The notes: generated by a model not told the origin, from the letters alone. A DNA stretch of 64,000 nt from Mycobacterium sp. URHB0044 (GCF_000620625.1 NZ_JIAW01000003.1:1-64000), one strand, 5' to 3'. Positions 25,315 through 34,296 are shown, counted from the stretch's first letter. Numbers and translations: made by a program.

Positions 25315-25347
25315 GTTCGGCCCCCTCCCACCGGGAGGGGGCCGAAC
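25315..25347. terminator. Bidirectional intrinsic terminator-like hairpin
   Basis: A perfect 15-base inverted repeat (arms 25315-25329 and 25333-25347) with a 3-base loop ACC separates two convergent genes (stops at 25295 and 25351). The stem is GC-rich and ends in TT/AA. Without a long T-run it fits the hairpin-type termination common in mycobacteria. Confidence 0.8.
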
Positions 25348-25350
25348 TCG

Positions 25351-25503
25351 TCACGGCACGGTCGACTGCACCAGCGATGGGCTGGAAGTGCCTGGTCCGG
25401 GCTCGGCGGGCGCCGCCCAGCAGAGGGCGCCGATGCCGATCAGGCTGGCGACCAGGACGCCAAGGATCAGTCCGGGGCGGGTCACGTCGTCTGGGTAGTT
25501 CAT
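25351..25503 (-). CDS. Small single-pass membrane protein
   Basis: A 50-residue ORF with a good ribosome-binding site (AGGAGAACCG then ATG). It has a short N-terminus (MNYPDDVTRP), one strong membrane segment (GLILGVLVASLIGIGALCWA) and a Pro/Ser-rich tail. Size, ribosome-binding site and the terminator following its stop support it as a real gene, though there is no recognisable family. A sequence shared with the promoter of the small gene at 34180 lies 75-97 bases upstream. Confidence 0.6.
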   Translation of the reverse strand: MNYPDDVTRPGLILGVLVASLIGIGALCWAAPAEPGPGTSSPSLVQSTVP

Positions 25504-25606
25504 CGGTTCTCCTGGCGTGCGGCCGCCCGAACGGGCGGCGTTCACTAGCTAGGAGTCGCGAGGCGCCTCGATTCGCACACTTTTTCGCGCACGAGTTTCC
25601 GGCCGC

Positions 25607-26362
25607 CTACGCCAGTAGCGGCGAGAGCGTCGACGCCAGAGCCTGCAAATGCTCCACCTGCTTGGCGATCAGGTGTTGGTGGTCGACGTGACCGGTCAGG
25701 GCGACCGCGGCCACCAGGGTCCCATGCGGAGCCCGCACCGGGACCGCCAGACAGACCGAATCCTCGCTCAGCTCGCCGACCTGTGTCGCATAACCCTGTC
25801 CGGCAACCAGATCGAGGTGGCTGCGCAGGTCGCTCTTCGTGACGATGGTGCGCGACGTGATCGCACGCATCGTCGCCACCGCGACGGTGGCATCGGGGTC
25901 CGCCTTCTCCGCCAGGAGCAGCTTCCCGACCGCACTGGCGTACAGGTGGGCGTTCACGACCGTGACGTCGACGGGTGGCGGATACTCCGGATCGGTGTCG
26001 GCGGCTCGAACCTGGGTGTTGGTGTAGTAGAAGAGTTGGACCCCGAACCGGACGGAGAGCCGCATCTCGGCGATCGCGTTTCGCGCAGCGGTGCAGACGA
26101 CCGGCTGGACCGCTGCATCGACCAGTGCCGAAACCTTTTGCCCCAGAGCAAATCCGGACAGGTCAGGCAGCCGGACCAGATAGCCTTCCCCGACCAGGAT
26201 CGTCAGCAGTCGATACACCGTCGCGGACGGCATCGCAAGACTGGCGGCGATGTCCTTGGCCGTGACGCCCTGGCCATTGCGGGCTACGGCATCGAGCACG
26301 CGCAACGCGCTTTCTACGGCCTTGGGCTGGCGTCCGGACAGTGCGTTCTCGCCAGGGTTCAC
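25607..26362 (-). CDS. IclR family transcriptional regulator
   Basis: A 251-residue regulator: N-terminal winged helix (ALRVLDAVARNGQGVTAKDI, ASLAMPSATVYRLLTILVGE) and a C-terminal IclR effector domain (HLYASAVGKLLLA, SEDSVCLAVPVRAPHG). The GTG start overlaps the stop of the APC permease gene by 4 bases (GTGA), with GGGAGGT upstream. It is therefore co-transcribed with the permease and divergent from the aldehyde dehydrogenase/permease/amine oxidase operon, which it most likely controls together with its own operon. Confidence 0.85.
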   Translation of the reverse strand: MNPGENALSGRQPKAVESALRVLDAVARNGQGVTAKDIAASLAMPSATVYRLLTILVGEGYLVRLPDLSGFALGQKVSALVDAAVQPVVCTAARNAIAEMRLSVRFGVQLFYYTNTQVRAADTDPEYPPPVDVTVVNAHLYASAVGKLLLAEKADPDATVAVATMRAITSRTIVTKSDLRSHLDLVAGQGYATQVGELSEDSVCLAVPVRAPHGTLVAAVALTGHVDHQHLIAKQVEHLQALASTLSPLLA

Positions 26363-27822
26363 CGGCGCACCTCCCACGGCCGGTATGCACCGAGAAGGTC
26401 GTCCGCGACGGGCTCGTCGTAAACGCCCATCCGGCCGAGCAGACCGCGATCGCGTCGAGCTCGAATCGCGAAGGTGACCATGCCAATGGCAAGCCATCCC
26501 ACGTAGATGCACGTCGCTGCCCCGGCAAGGTAGGTGTGCGACAGCGCCGCCCACCCGACCAGGACCACGAGGGCGCCGGACACCGATACGCCCACGATCA
26601 CCGGCATCCGGGAGAGTTCACCGATGCGGCGAAGGAATGCAGGGGCAGCGACGGCGACCAGAATGTAGGCGATGACGTATCCGTGCGCTGACACCGCCAG
26701 CAGCCCAAGCATCGCGTCTCTGCTCGACCCCGTGGCGACGAGAGCCGCAACGGGTGCCGCCACGATCACCGGCATCGCGAGGCACAAGGCGAAGTGCGGG
26801 GTGTGAAAGCGTTCGTGCGTTCGACCGAGGACACGCGGCAGCACGCCCTCGCGTCCCATCGCAAACAACGTTCGGGACAGCGCCGTCGTCGACCCGATGA
26901 CGCAGGCAAACCAGGACGCCGTGATGCCCAATTCCATGAGGATCGACAGCACCGATGCCCCGGTGCCCGCCGAATCAGACAGTGACAGAACGAGAACGAA
27001 CGAGTTGCCCGTGCCACCAACGGTGCCGGGAAGTTGAAGCGCCGCGGCAAGGACGTACAGCGCACCGACCGCTATCGGCGTCCACCTGATCGCCCGCGTG
27101 ACCGCGACGAGCGGGTTGCGGGCCTCCCGCGCAACGGTGCCCGCGCTTTCGAACCCGACGAACGACGTGATCGCGATCAGTAGACCGAACCCGATCGCGG
27201 AGCCGGTGGCTGGTCCGTCCGGCTCGGGCGTCACCCCGCCACCGGTCACCGAGGCCTGCACGAACGCGACGATCAACACCGCGGTAGCGGCGACGATCGC
27301 GAACAGCTCGATCGCCAGCGACACCCTGGCGGACAACTGGATGCCACGCACCATGAACGCCAAGGCGAGCAGCCCGACGGCAGCGGCAAGGAGCGACGTC
27401 GACGGAGTCCCACCGGTCAGACCGAGCCTGCCGGCCAAGGCGCCCAGGTAGCTTGCCGCACCGAGCACGCTGGCCATTGCCGCGGCGGCGTATCCGATGA
27501 CCAACGACCAGCCCGCACCGAACCCGGGGGCGGCACCGAGGCCCTTGACCACGTAGCTGTACAACCCGCTCACCGCGACCATCCGCGAGGTGAACTGTCC
27601 GATGCAGTAACCCACCGCCGTCATGAGCAGCGCGGCGGCGAAGAAGACGGCGATGGTCGCGCGGCCTGCCTCCGGCATGACGAGCGCGGGCAACGTCACC
27701 ATGACCGCCGACGGCGCGACGGCCGATACGGATTGACCGAGCACCTGAACGAACGTCAACTGCGCCCGCCGCAGGCCGGCCACCGGTGAGGTGGTCCTGA
27801 TCTCGTGCTTCTGGCCGGCCAA
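26359..27822 (-). CDS. APC-superfamily amine/amino acid permease
   Basis: A 487-residue, 12-segment APC transporter. The conserved TM6/loop signature is FVGFESAGTVAREARNPLVA, and MGREGVLPRVLGRTHERFHTP is the usual cytoplasmic loop between TM8 and TM9. It should import an amine or amino acid. Placed upstream of, and coupled to, the IclR gene; divergent from an operon that has its own APC permease, so the island holds two transporters of this superfamily with about 20 percent visible similarity. The pair probably differ in substrate. Confidence 0.85.
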   Translation of the reverse strand: MAGQKHEIRTTSPVAGLRRAQLTFVQVLGQSVSAVAPSAVMVTLPALVMPEAGRATIAVFFAAALLMTAVGYCIGQFTSRMVAVSGLYSYVVKGLGAAPGFGAGWSLVIGYAAAAMASVLGAASYLGALAGRLGLTGGTPSTSLLAAAVGLLALAFMVRGIQLSARVSLAIELFAIVAATAVLIVAFVQASVTGGGVTPEPDGPATGSAIGFGLLIAITSFVGFESAGTVAREARNPLVAVTRAIRWTPIAVGALYVLAAALQLPGTVGGTGNSFVLVLSLSDSAGTGASVLSILMELGITASWFACVIGSTTALSRTLFAMGREGVLPRVLGRTHERFHTPHFALCLAMPVIVAAPVAALVATGSSRDAMLGLLAVSAHGYVIAYILVAVAAPAFLRRIGELSRMPVIVGVSVSGALVVLVGWAALSHTYLAGAATCIYVGWLAIGMVTFAIRARRDRGLLGRMGVYDEPVADDLLGAYRPWEVRR

Positions 27823-28195
27823 CCGATCACCTCACATCCCGCGGGTCGCTAGCGTAATCCCACGACGGCTGACGGTATCGAAGTTCGAACCGTTCGAGTG
27901 ACGTTCGGACGTTAAGTTCCGAGGGTTTTCAAATGAGAATTCACGTCCCCCTCCGACTGTCACTCCACCGGTTACGCCGCGCGCGACGGCGTGGGCAGCG
28001 GTGATGCCGCCATCCAAATGAGAATGCCGGCTTCGATCTCGAATGAGAATGCGAGGCAAGGAAATTCCCAATCGAATTTCGCGGTGACGCAGGCCACGCG
28101 CAGCGTTATCGTCAGATCCGAGCATACCGGAGCGACCCGATATCCACTTCGAACACATTCTGCCAGAACCATTTTCATACGAAGGTGAGACCGTC
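27823..28195. promoter_or_regulatory. Divergent regulatory region between IclR/permease and amine-oxidase operons
   Basis: This 373-base gap is more AT-rich than its neighbours and contains no supported gene. It holds a perfect 13-base palindrome TCGAAC-C-GTTCGA (27885-27897), a likely IclR-type operator, with TTCGAAC again at about 28148. AATGAGAAT occurs three times: 27932-27940, 28017-28025 and 28042-28050. The palindrome has one base between arms, whereas the mycobacterial LexA box needs four. Roles are inferred from the divergent layout. Confidence 0.5.
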
Positions 28196-29695
28196 GTGAC
28201 TGCAACACTGCCGTGGACCCTTGAGAAGAAGGTCGTCGACTTCATCTCCCGGCCGAAGAAGATGCTGATCGGCGGCAACTGGGTCGATGCCGCCTCGGGC
28301 AAGGCGTTCGACACCGTCGACCCCGCGACCGGCCAGGTGATCACCACGGTCCCGCACGGAGCACCAGAAGACGTCGACCGCGCCGTCGCCGCGGCCCGTA
28401 CCGCTTTCGAAGACGGGCCGTGGCGCACGATCACACCCGCTGCGCGCCAACGCATCCTGTGGGCCATCGGTCAGGGAATCCTCGACCATGCCGACGAGTT
28501 CGCGCAGCTCGAATCCATCGACAACGGCAAGTCGGTTGCGGTCGCCCGCGCGGTCGACGTCGTGTGGTCCGCCGAGATCTTCTTCTACTACGCCGGTTGG
28601 GCCACGAAGATCGAAGGCCGCACCATCCCGGTATCCGTCCCGTGGGCACCCGGTGGCCAGTTCCACGCCTACACCCTGCGGGAGCCCGTCGGCGTATGCG
28701 CGCAGATCATCCCGTGGAACTTCCCACTCGTGATGGCCGCCTTCAAGCTCGCACCAGCCCTGACCTGCGGCAACACCATGATCTTGAAGCCAGCAGAGCA
28801 GACGCCGCTGTCGGCGCTGCTGCTCGCCGAGATCATCGCCGACGCCGGGGTCCCGGATGGAGTCGTCAACGTCGTGACCGGGTTCGCCGACGTGGGCGCC
28901 GCGCTGTCGACGCACGACGACGTGGACAAGGTCGCGTTCACCGGGTCGACCGAGGTCGGCAAGAAGATCGTGCACGCGGCTGCCGGCAATCTGAAGAAGG
29001 TCTCGCTCGAGCTCGGCGGCAAGAGTCCCCAGGTCGTATTCGCCGACGCGGACCTGGAAGCCGCCATCCCCGGCGTCGCCGGCGGCTTCCTCTTCAACCA
29101 CGGTCAGGCTTGCACGGCAGGCACGCGTCTCCTCGTCGAAGACAGCGTCTTCGACGAATTCACCCAAGGAGTCGCGGATTTCGCGAAGAGCCGCAAGATC
29201 GGACCCGGCCTCGACCCGTCCAACGACATCGGCCCGTTGATCTCCGAGGAACAACTCAACAAGGTCACCGGGTATCTCGACGCCGGCATCGCCGACGGTG
29301 CCCGCGCACTGTCCGGTGGCGGCCGCCACGGTGACACCGGCTTCTACGTCGAGCCCACCCTCCTCGTCGACGTCGAGTCCGACTTCAGCGTGTACCAGGA
29401 GGAGATCTTCGGACCCGTCGCCGTCGCGGTGCCGTTCAACCGCGAGAAGGGCGTTCGCGCCGCGGCCAACGACACCCCGTTCGGCCTCGCCGCCAGCGTG
29501 TGGACGCGGGACATTTCCCGTGCCCATCAGATCGCCGCGCAGATCAAGGCGGGCACGGTGTGGATCAACTGCCACAACGCATTCGACTCCGCGTTGCCGT
29601 TCGGCGGATACAAGCAGTCCGGCTGGGGACGCGAGCTCGGAGAGGGCGCCATCAGCGAGTACACCCAGTCCAAGTCCATCAACATCGCGCTCTAG
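28196..29695 (+). CDS. Aldehyde dehydrogenase (phenylacetaldehyde/aminoaldehyde type)
   Basis: A 499-residue NAD(P)-dependent aldehyde dehydrogenase. The catalytic pair is present: Glu272 in VSLELGGKSP and Cys306 in NHGQACTAGT; FTGSTEVGK is the cofactor loop. It begins at a GTG 10 bases after AAGGTGAG. With the downstream APC permease and copper amine oxidase it forms an amine-degradation operon: the amine oxidase yields an aldehyde that this enzyme oxidises to a carboxylic acid. Length and context fit aryl- or alkyl-aldehydes derived from primary amines (for example phenylethylamine or tyramine); the exact amine is not shown. Confidence 0.9.
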   Translation: MTATLPWTLEKKVVDFISRPKKMLIGGNWVDAASGKAFDTVDPATGQVITTVPHGAPEDVDRAVAAARTAFEDGPWRTITPAARQRILWAIGQGILDHADEFAQLESIDNGKSVAVARAVDVVWSAEIFFYYAGWATKIEGRTIPVSVPWAPGGQFHAYTLREPVGVCAQIIPWNFPLVMAAFKLAPALTCGNTMILKPAEQTPLSALLLAEIIADAGVPDGVVNVVTGFADVGAALSTHDDVDKVAFTGSTEVGKKIVHAAAGNLKKVSLELGGKSPQVVFADADLEAAIPGVAGGFLFNHGQACTAGTRLLVEDSVFDEFTQGVADFAKSRKIGPGLDPSNDIGPLISEEQLNKVTGYLDAGIADGARALSGGGRHGDTGFYVEPTLLVDVESDFSVYQEEIFGPVAVAVPFNREKGVRAAANDTPFGLAASVWTRDISRAHQIAAQIKAGTVWINCHNAFDSALPFGGYKQSGWGRELGEGAISEYTQSKSINIAL

Positions 29696-29726
29696 ACCTC
29701 CCCATCCCCTTCCCGAAGGAACGCAC

Positions 29727-31205
29727 ATGACTACGCAGACCACCCCCGGCGCCCCGGATGTCGGCGCCGAACCGTCGCACCGCCTGGCAGGCAAGCTCGG
29801 CCCCGCCGCCATCGTGTTCATGGTGGTGGCCGCGGCCGCGCCGTTGACGGTCATCGCCGGCACCGTGCCCCTCGGCATCTCGGCGGGCAACGGCGCGGCG
29901 TTCCCCGCGTCCTACCTCGTCTGCACGGTCATCCTGCTGTTCTTCGCCGTCGGATTCACCGCCATGGCCAAGCACATCCCTGGTGCCGGTGCCTTCTACA
30001 CCTACGTCACCCAGGGGCTCGGCAGGCATTCCGGACTCGGTGCGGCATTCCTCGCCCTGCTGTCCTACACCGCCGTGCAAGGGGCGGTATACGGCTACAT
30101 CGGCGCGGCCGTCAACGACTTCGTCACCTCGCACGGTGGTCCCGAACTGCCTTGGTACGCCTGGGCATTGGCCGTGATGGTCGTGGTCGCGGTGCTGGGA
30201 TACCGGCACATCGACCTGTCAGGCAAGGTCCTCGGCGTCCTGCTGGTGTGCGAGGTCGGCATCGTGCTCGTCATCGACGCGGCCGTCGTGATCAAGGGCG
30301 GTGGCGAGGCCGGCCTGTCCACCACGATGTTCAATCCGGGCCAATTCTTCTCTGGCGCACCGGGAATCGCGCTCATCTTCGCCGTCGCCGGGTACATCGG
30401 GTTCGAAGCCACCGCGGTGTTCCGCGACGAAGCGCGGGACCCGTCCCGCACCATCCCGCGAGCGACGTACCTGGCGCTGCTGATCATCGGCGGCTTCTAC
30501 GCACTGTCGAGCTGGGCGCTGGTCAGCGCATGGGGTGACGAGGGCGCCGTCGCGCTGGCCACCGAGAACCCCGAGGGCATGATCACCGAGACCGCCACGA
30601 AGTACGTTGGGACCGCGGCCGGTGACCTCGTGCAGATCTTCCTCATCACCAGCCTCTTCGCAGCGCTGCTGAGCTTCCACAACGTGCTGGCCCGCTACAT
30701 CTTCTCGCTCGGAAACAGCAATGCGCTGCCGGCATTGGTCGGGCGCTCGCACGCCAAGCACTCCTCACCCCACATCGCCTCGACCGTGCAGACCGTGTCG
30801 GCACTGGTTCTGGTCGCGGCAGCGGCGTTCGCCGGGCTGGACCCGGTGACTCAGGTGTTCGCCTGGTTCGCCGGTGTGTCGTCGGTGGGCATCGTCGCAC
30901 TGATGGTGTTGACGTCCATCGCGGTACTGGTGTTCTTCCGTCGCTCGGACTGCGAGACGAGCCGGTGGAAGACCGTCATCGCACCCAGCATCGGGCTGGT
31001 CGGTCTTGCGGTGCTGTTGTACATGACCGTCATCAACCTGCCGCTGCTGGTGGGCGGTTCGACCACATTGGCCTACATCATCGGCGTCGTCCTGCTGGGC
31101 ACCTTCGCGGGCGGAGTCGCCGTCGCACTGCTTCGTCCCCACGCGGCCCGGCCCGAGCAACACACAGCGTCCACCCCCACCCTCGACAAGGAGTCGGCAC
31201 GATGA
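29727..31205 (+). CDS. APC-superfamily amine/amino acid permease
   Basis: A 492-residue transporter with about 12 membrane segments. FVGFE-type signature appears as GYIGFEATAVFRDEARDPSRTIPR; the loop IFSLGNSNALPALVGRSHAK precedes the second half. The ATG at 29727 has GAAGGA upstream; longer frames into the aldehyde dehydrogenase gene are not protein-like. It lies 31 bases after the aldehyde dehydrogenase and its stop overlaps the amine oxidase start (ATGA). It probably imports the amine that the neighbouring oxidase degrades. Confidence 0.85.
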   Translation: MTTQTTPGAPDVGAEPSHRLAGKLGPAAIVFMVVAAAAPLTVIAGTVPLGISAGNGAAFPASYLVCTVILLFFAVGFTAMAKHIPGAGAFYTYVTQGLGRHSGLGAAFLALLSYTAVQGAVYGYIGAAVNDFVTSHGGPELPWYAWALAVMVVVAVLGYRHIDLSGKVLGVLLVCEVGIVLVIDAAVVIKGGGEAGLSTTMFNPGQFFSGAPGIALIFAVAGYIGFEATAVFRDEARDPSRTIPRATYLALLIIGGFYALSSWALVSAWGDEGAVALATENPEGMITETATKYVGTAAGDLVQIFLITSLFAALLSFHNVLARYIFSLGNSNALPALVGRSHAKHSSPHIASTVQTVSALVLVAAAAFAGLDPVTQVFAWFAGVSSVGIVALMVLTSIAVLVFFRRSDCETSRWKTVIAPSIGLVGLAVLLYMTVINLPLLVGGSTTLAYIIGVVLLGTFAGGVAVALLRPHAARPEQHTASTPTLDKESAR

Positions 31206-33145
31206 CCATCACCGCACACGGCGCTTCGACGCAGACCACCCCTGATTTGAACGTCGCTCCCGCCCATCCACTTTCGACGCTCACCGCCGACGAGGTCGCG
31301 GCCGCCCGTGCCGTCATCGACGAGGCCGGCTTGATCGGCGAGGACACCCGGTTCGTGTTCGTCGGCCTGCAAGAGCCCAGCAAGTCGACCGTCCAGCGCT
31401 TCGTCACGGGCGATCCGGTCGAGCGCCGCGTTCGGGTGATCCTGCTCGATCGCGCCTCCGGCGCCGGTGACGATCTGATCGTCTCGGTCACCAGCCGCGA
31501 GATCGTCAGCGCCACCCGGGTGGACTCCACCACCGACGGGCACGTCCCGATTCTCGACGAGGAGTTCGAGGACATCGAAGGATTCCTGCTCGAGAGCGCC
31601 GACTGGCTCGCCGCGATGAGCCGGCGGGGCATCGACCCGGCCAAGGTACGCGCTGTTCCGTTGTCCGCGGGCGTGTTCGGGCACGAAGGCGAGGTCGGGC
31701 ACCGCATGGTGCGTGTCCTGGCGTTCTTCCAGGACGACGAAGCGGATCTGCCATGGGCACACCCGATCGACGGCGTGGTGGCCTACGTGAACCTCACCGA
31801 GCGCCGCGTCACGACGGTGATCGACGACGTCGAGCTGAAGGTCCCTGCGCAGCGCGGCGAGTGGAACGCCGCCCCCCACGCGTCCGCCGAGCGCACCGAC
31901 CTCAAGCCCATCGAGATCACTCAGCCGGAAGGGGCGAGCTTCACCGTCGACGGCAACGAAATCACCTGGGCGGATTGGCAATTCCGGTTCGGCTTCGACG
32001 TGCGCGAGGGGTTGACCCTGCACCAACTTTCCATCGCCGACCGTCCGGTGATCTACCGTGCATCGATCGCGGAGATGGTGGTGCCGTACGCCGACCCGTC
32101 GCCGGTGCGCTACTGGCAGAACTACTTCGACCAGGGCGAGTACCTGTTCGGCCGCTACACCAACTCCCTCGAACTGGGCTGCGACTGCCTGGGTGAGATC
32201 CAGTACTTCGACGCGGTGATCGCCGACGAGCAGGGCCACCCCCGGGTGATGAAGAACGCGATCTGCCTGCACGAGGAGGACTACGGCGTGCTGTGGAAGC
32301 ACACCGACATGTTCAACGGCATGGCGGAGACGCGTCGGTCGCGTCGACTCGTCATTTCCTTCTTCCTGACCATCGGGAACTACGACTACGGGTTCTACTG
32401 GTACCTGTATCTCGACGGCACCATCGAATTGGAGGCCAAGGCCACCGGCATCGTGTTCACCTCTGCCTACCGCGGCCAGGACGGGTTCGCCACCGAAATG
32501 GCGCCGGGACTCGGCGCACCGTTCCACCAGCACCTGTTCTCGGCGCGGCTGGACATGGCGGTCGACGGCAACGTCAACATCGTGGAGGAAGTCGACGCCG
32601 TCCCCGAGCCGATGGGGCCGAACAACCCCTGGGGCAACGCGTTTCGCTGCCAGAAGACCAAGCTCACGTCCGAGTCCACCGCCAAGCGGATCGCGGACAA
32701 TCTCAAGGCCCGGGTGTGGCACATCACCAACCCGACCAAGCAGAACTACCTCGGCCAGAACGTCGGCTACGCGCTTCATCCCGAAGGTCAGCCGGTTCTG
32801 CTCGCCGATCCGTCGAGCTCGATAGCGGCACGGGCGGCATTCGCCACCAAGCACCTGTGGGTGACCCAGTACGACGAGACGCAACGTTATTCAGCGGGCG
32901 ACTTCGTCAATCAGCACCCGGGGCAGGCCGGGTTGCCGGCGTTCACCGCCGGTGACCGCAGCGTCGACGGGGAGGACATCGTCGTGTGGCACACCTTCGG
33001 GCTGACGCACTTCCCACGTCCCGAGGACTGGCCGGTGATGCCCGTGGACTACGCCGGGTTCAAGCTCAAGCCGGTGGGATTCTTCGACCGCAACCCCGCC
33101 CTGAACGTCGCGCCCACCTCGTCGGGACACTGCTGTCCGGAGTGA
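31202..33145 (+). CDS. Copper-containing primary-amine oxidase
   Basis: A 647-residue copper amine oxidase, close in length to the Arthrobacter phenylethylamine oxidase. The cofactor-precursor tyrosine is Tyr394 in the TIGNYDYGFYW motif (N-Y-D/E), converted to topaquinone. Copper histidines are the pair in HQHLFSARLDM and the late one in GLTHFPRPEDWPVMP. It oxidises a primary amine to aldehyde, ammonia and H2O2. Its start overlaps the permease stop by 4 bases, so transport, amine oxidation and aldehyde oxidation are coupled in one operon. No signal peptide; cytosolic. Confidence 0.9.
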   Translation: MTITAHGASTQTTPDLNVAPAHPLSTLTADEVAAARAVIDEAGLIGEDTRFVFVGLQEPSKSTVQRFVTGDPVERRVRVILLDRASGAGDDLIVSVTSREIVSATRVDSTTDGHVPILDEEFEDIEGFLLESADWLAAMSRRGIDPAKVRAVPLSAGVFGHEGEVGHRMVRVLAFFQDDEADLPWAHPIDGVVAYVNLTERRVTTVIDDVELKVPAQRGEWNAAPHASAERTDLKPIEITQPEGASFTVDGNEITWADWQFRFGFDVREGLTLHQLSIADRPVIYRASIAEMVVPYADPSPVRYWQNYFDQGEYLFGRYTNSLELGCDCLGEIQYFDAVIADEQGHPRVMKNAICLHEEDYGVLWKHTDMFNGMAETRRSRRLVISFFLTIGNYDYGFYWYLYLDGTIELEAKATGIVFTSAYRGQDGFATEMAPGLGAPFHQHLFSARLDMAVDGNVNIVEEVDAVPEPMGPNNPWGNAFRCQKTKLTSESTAKRIADNLKARVWHITNPTKQNYLGQNVGYALHPEGQPVLLADPSSSIAARAAFATKHLWVTQYDETQRYSAGDFVNQHPGQAGLPAFTAGDRSVDGEDIVVWHTFGLTHFPRPEDWPVMPVDYAGFKLKPVGFFDRNPALNVAPTSSGHCCPE

Positions 33146-33154
33146 CCGCGATGC

Positions 33155-33835
33155 TCACGTCCCCCGGGTGTCGATGACCTTCTGCGCGACGTCGATGAGC
33201 TTGGTGTTGGTGTCCTGTGACAGCTGGCGCAGCATGGAGAAGGCACGCACGTCGTCGATGCCGAACCGCTCCATGATGATGCCCTTGGCCTGGCCGATCC
33301 TGTCACGCGTCGACAATGCCGACTGGAGCTGATCGCCTTCCCGGCTGGCCAGGATCGCGGCCGCCGCGTGCGCTGCCAGCACCATGCCGACGGTGTCAGC
33401 CTCGGTATCCCACGCGTGGGGCTCGAACCCGAACAGGTTCAGCGCCCCGGCCGTGCGTTCGGCGGTGTACAGCTTGAACGACAAACCGCTGCGCACCCCC
33501 AGCGCGGCGACGGCAGGCGAGTACGTCGGCCAGCGCTCCTCGTGGCTGAAGTCGTTGGTCCGCACCACGATTTCGTCCAGCGCCGCCTCGACGCACGGTC
33601 CCTCGAGTGAGGACATCTGCAGCTTGTCCAGCTGGTACATCAGGTCCGACGTGGGCGCCACGGTTTCGAAGGTGTTGTTCTTCCCGACGAGCAGGATGCC
33701 GGCGAGGTCCACACCCGGAATCAGCATCTTGGCGGCCGCCGTGACGTCGGCGAGTACGTCATTGACACTGCGCAACGCGATGGACCGAGCCAGCTCCGCC
33801 ATGCGGAGAGCAAGATCGTGGTTCTGCGTTGTCAT
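33155..33835 (-). CDS. GAF-ANTAR domain RNA-binding regulator
   Basis: A 226-residue protein. Residues about 15-150 form a GAF sensor domain (DLAGILLVGKNNTFETVAPT, LNLFGFEPHAW). The C-terminal 60 residues are an ANTAR domain: LQSALSTRDRIGQAKGIIME, RFGIDDVRAFSMLRQLSQD. The conserved A-K-G-I-I-M and later aromatic/Ser/R-x-x-S pattern are kept, so RNA-hairpin binding with transcription antitermination is plausible. ATG at 33835 is preferred over a longer frame. It converges with the amine oxidase gene (10-base gap), which is not its operon. GAF ligand unknown. Confidence 0.85.
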   Translation of the reverse strand: MTTQNHDLALRMAELARSIALRSVNDVLADVTAAAKMLIPGVDLAGILLVGKNNTFETVAPTSDLMYQLDKLQMSSLEGPCVEAALDEIVVRTNDFSHEERWPTYSPAVAALGVRSGLSFKLYTAERTAGALNLFGFEPHAWDTEADTVGMVLAAHAAAAILASREGDQLQSALSTRDRIGQAKGIIMERFGIDDVRAFSMLRQLSQDTNTKLIDVAQKVIDTRGT

Positions 33836-33925
33836 AACTGCATGATCCCCCGTTTGTGGCACCGGTATGCGGGAAATGCTCGTGCATAGGTGCGCTTGGC
33901 GGTGCACATCCAAGCGCGCCTAGGT

Positions 33926-33953
33926 CTTGCCGGTTCAGAATAGAGCCGGTAAG
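33926..33953. terminator. Stem-loop between the ANTAR regulator and a small gene
   Basis: The arms CTTGCCGG (33926-33933) and CCGGTAAG (33946-33953) pair over 8 bases with one G-U pair and a 12-base loop. It lies 5 bases downstream of the stop of the small minus-strand gene ending at 33959. A terminator is the simple reading; a short hairpin near an ANTAR gene could also be an RNA target of that protein. Confidence 0.4.
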
Positions 33954-33958
33954 GCCGT

Positions 33959-34180
33959 TCACGCCGCGACGGTGATGTCGACGGACAGCCAGTCGCTGAT
34001 GGCGTGCACCTTGGGCCAGTCGCCGGCGCACGTCGCGCGGGCCAGGTCCTCGGTCATCGGGCTGTGTACCCCGAGTTCGGCGAGCCACTCGGATACCGTG
34101 GCCGCAATGCGTTGACCCGGTACCCGCGCCGCGCGCCTGGCGTGCAGCCGGTCGACGATGTCGTAGGTCGTCGTTCTCAT
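33959..34180 (-). CDS. Small acidic/hydrophobic protein of unknown function
   Basis: A 73-residue ORF starting at ATG 34180 with AGAAGGA 9 bases upstream. It reads MRTTTYDIVDRLHARRAARV at the N-terminus and contains SEWLAELGV and ISDWLSVDITVAA, with no signal peptide or cysteine-pair motif (one Cys). A longer start at 34198 is possible. I do not recognise it. It lies between the ANTAR regulator (same strand, 123 bases downstream) and a divergent thiolase operon. A sequence shared with the promoter of the small gene at 25503 lies 49-77 bases upstream. Confidence 0.55.
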   Translation of the reverse strand: MRTTTYDIVDRLHARRAARVPGQRIAATVSEWLAELGVHSPMTEDLARATCAGDWPKVHAISDWLSVDITVAA

Positions 34181-34296
34181 ATCCGGTGTCCTTCTCATAC
34201 AGGTGAGAGGTAGGACGGGCCCGCGGTCCGACACTTTTTTGCACGAGTTTTCCGAGATTTCTTCAGTCACTCTGTTAGTTGAAGTACCGTGCAGTG

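Noticed and set aside
27885..27897. SOS (LexA) box
   Set aside because: TCGAAC and GTTCGA are present but separated by one base; the mycobacterial SOS box needs four. An IclR-type operator is the better reading.
31073..32884. A 603-residue minus-strand open frame
   Set aside because: Antisense of the copper amine oxidase gene, whose topaquinone and copper motifs are intact on the plus strand.
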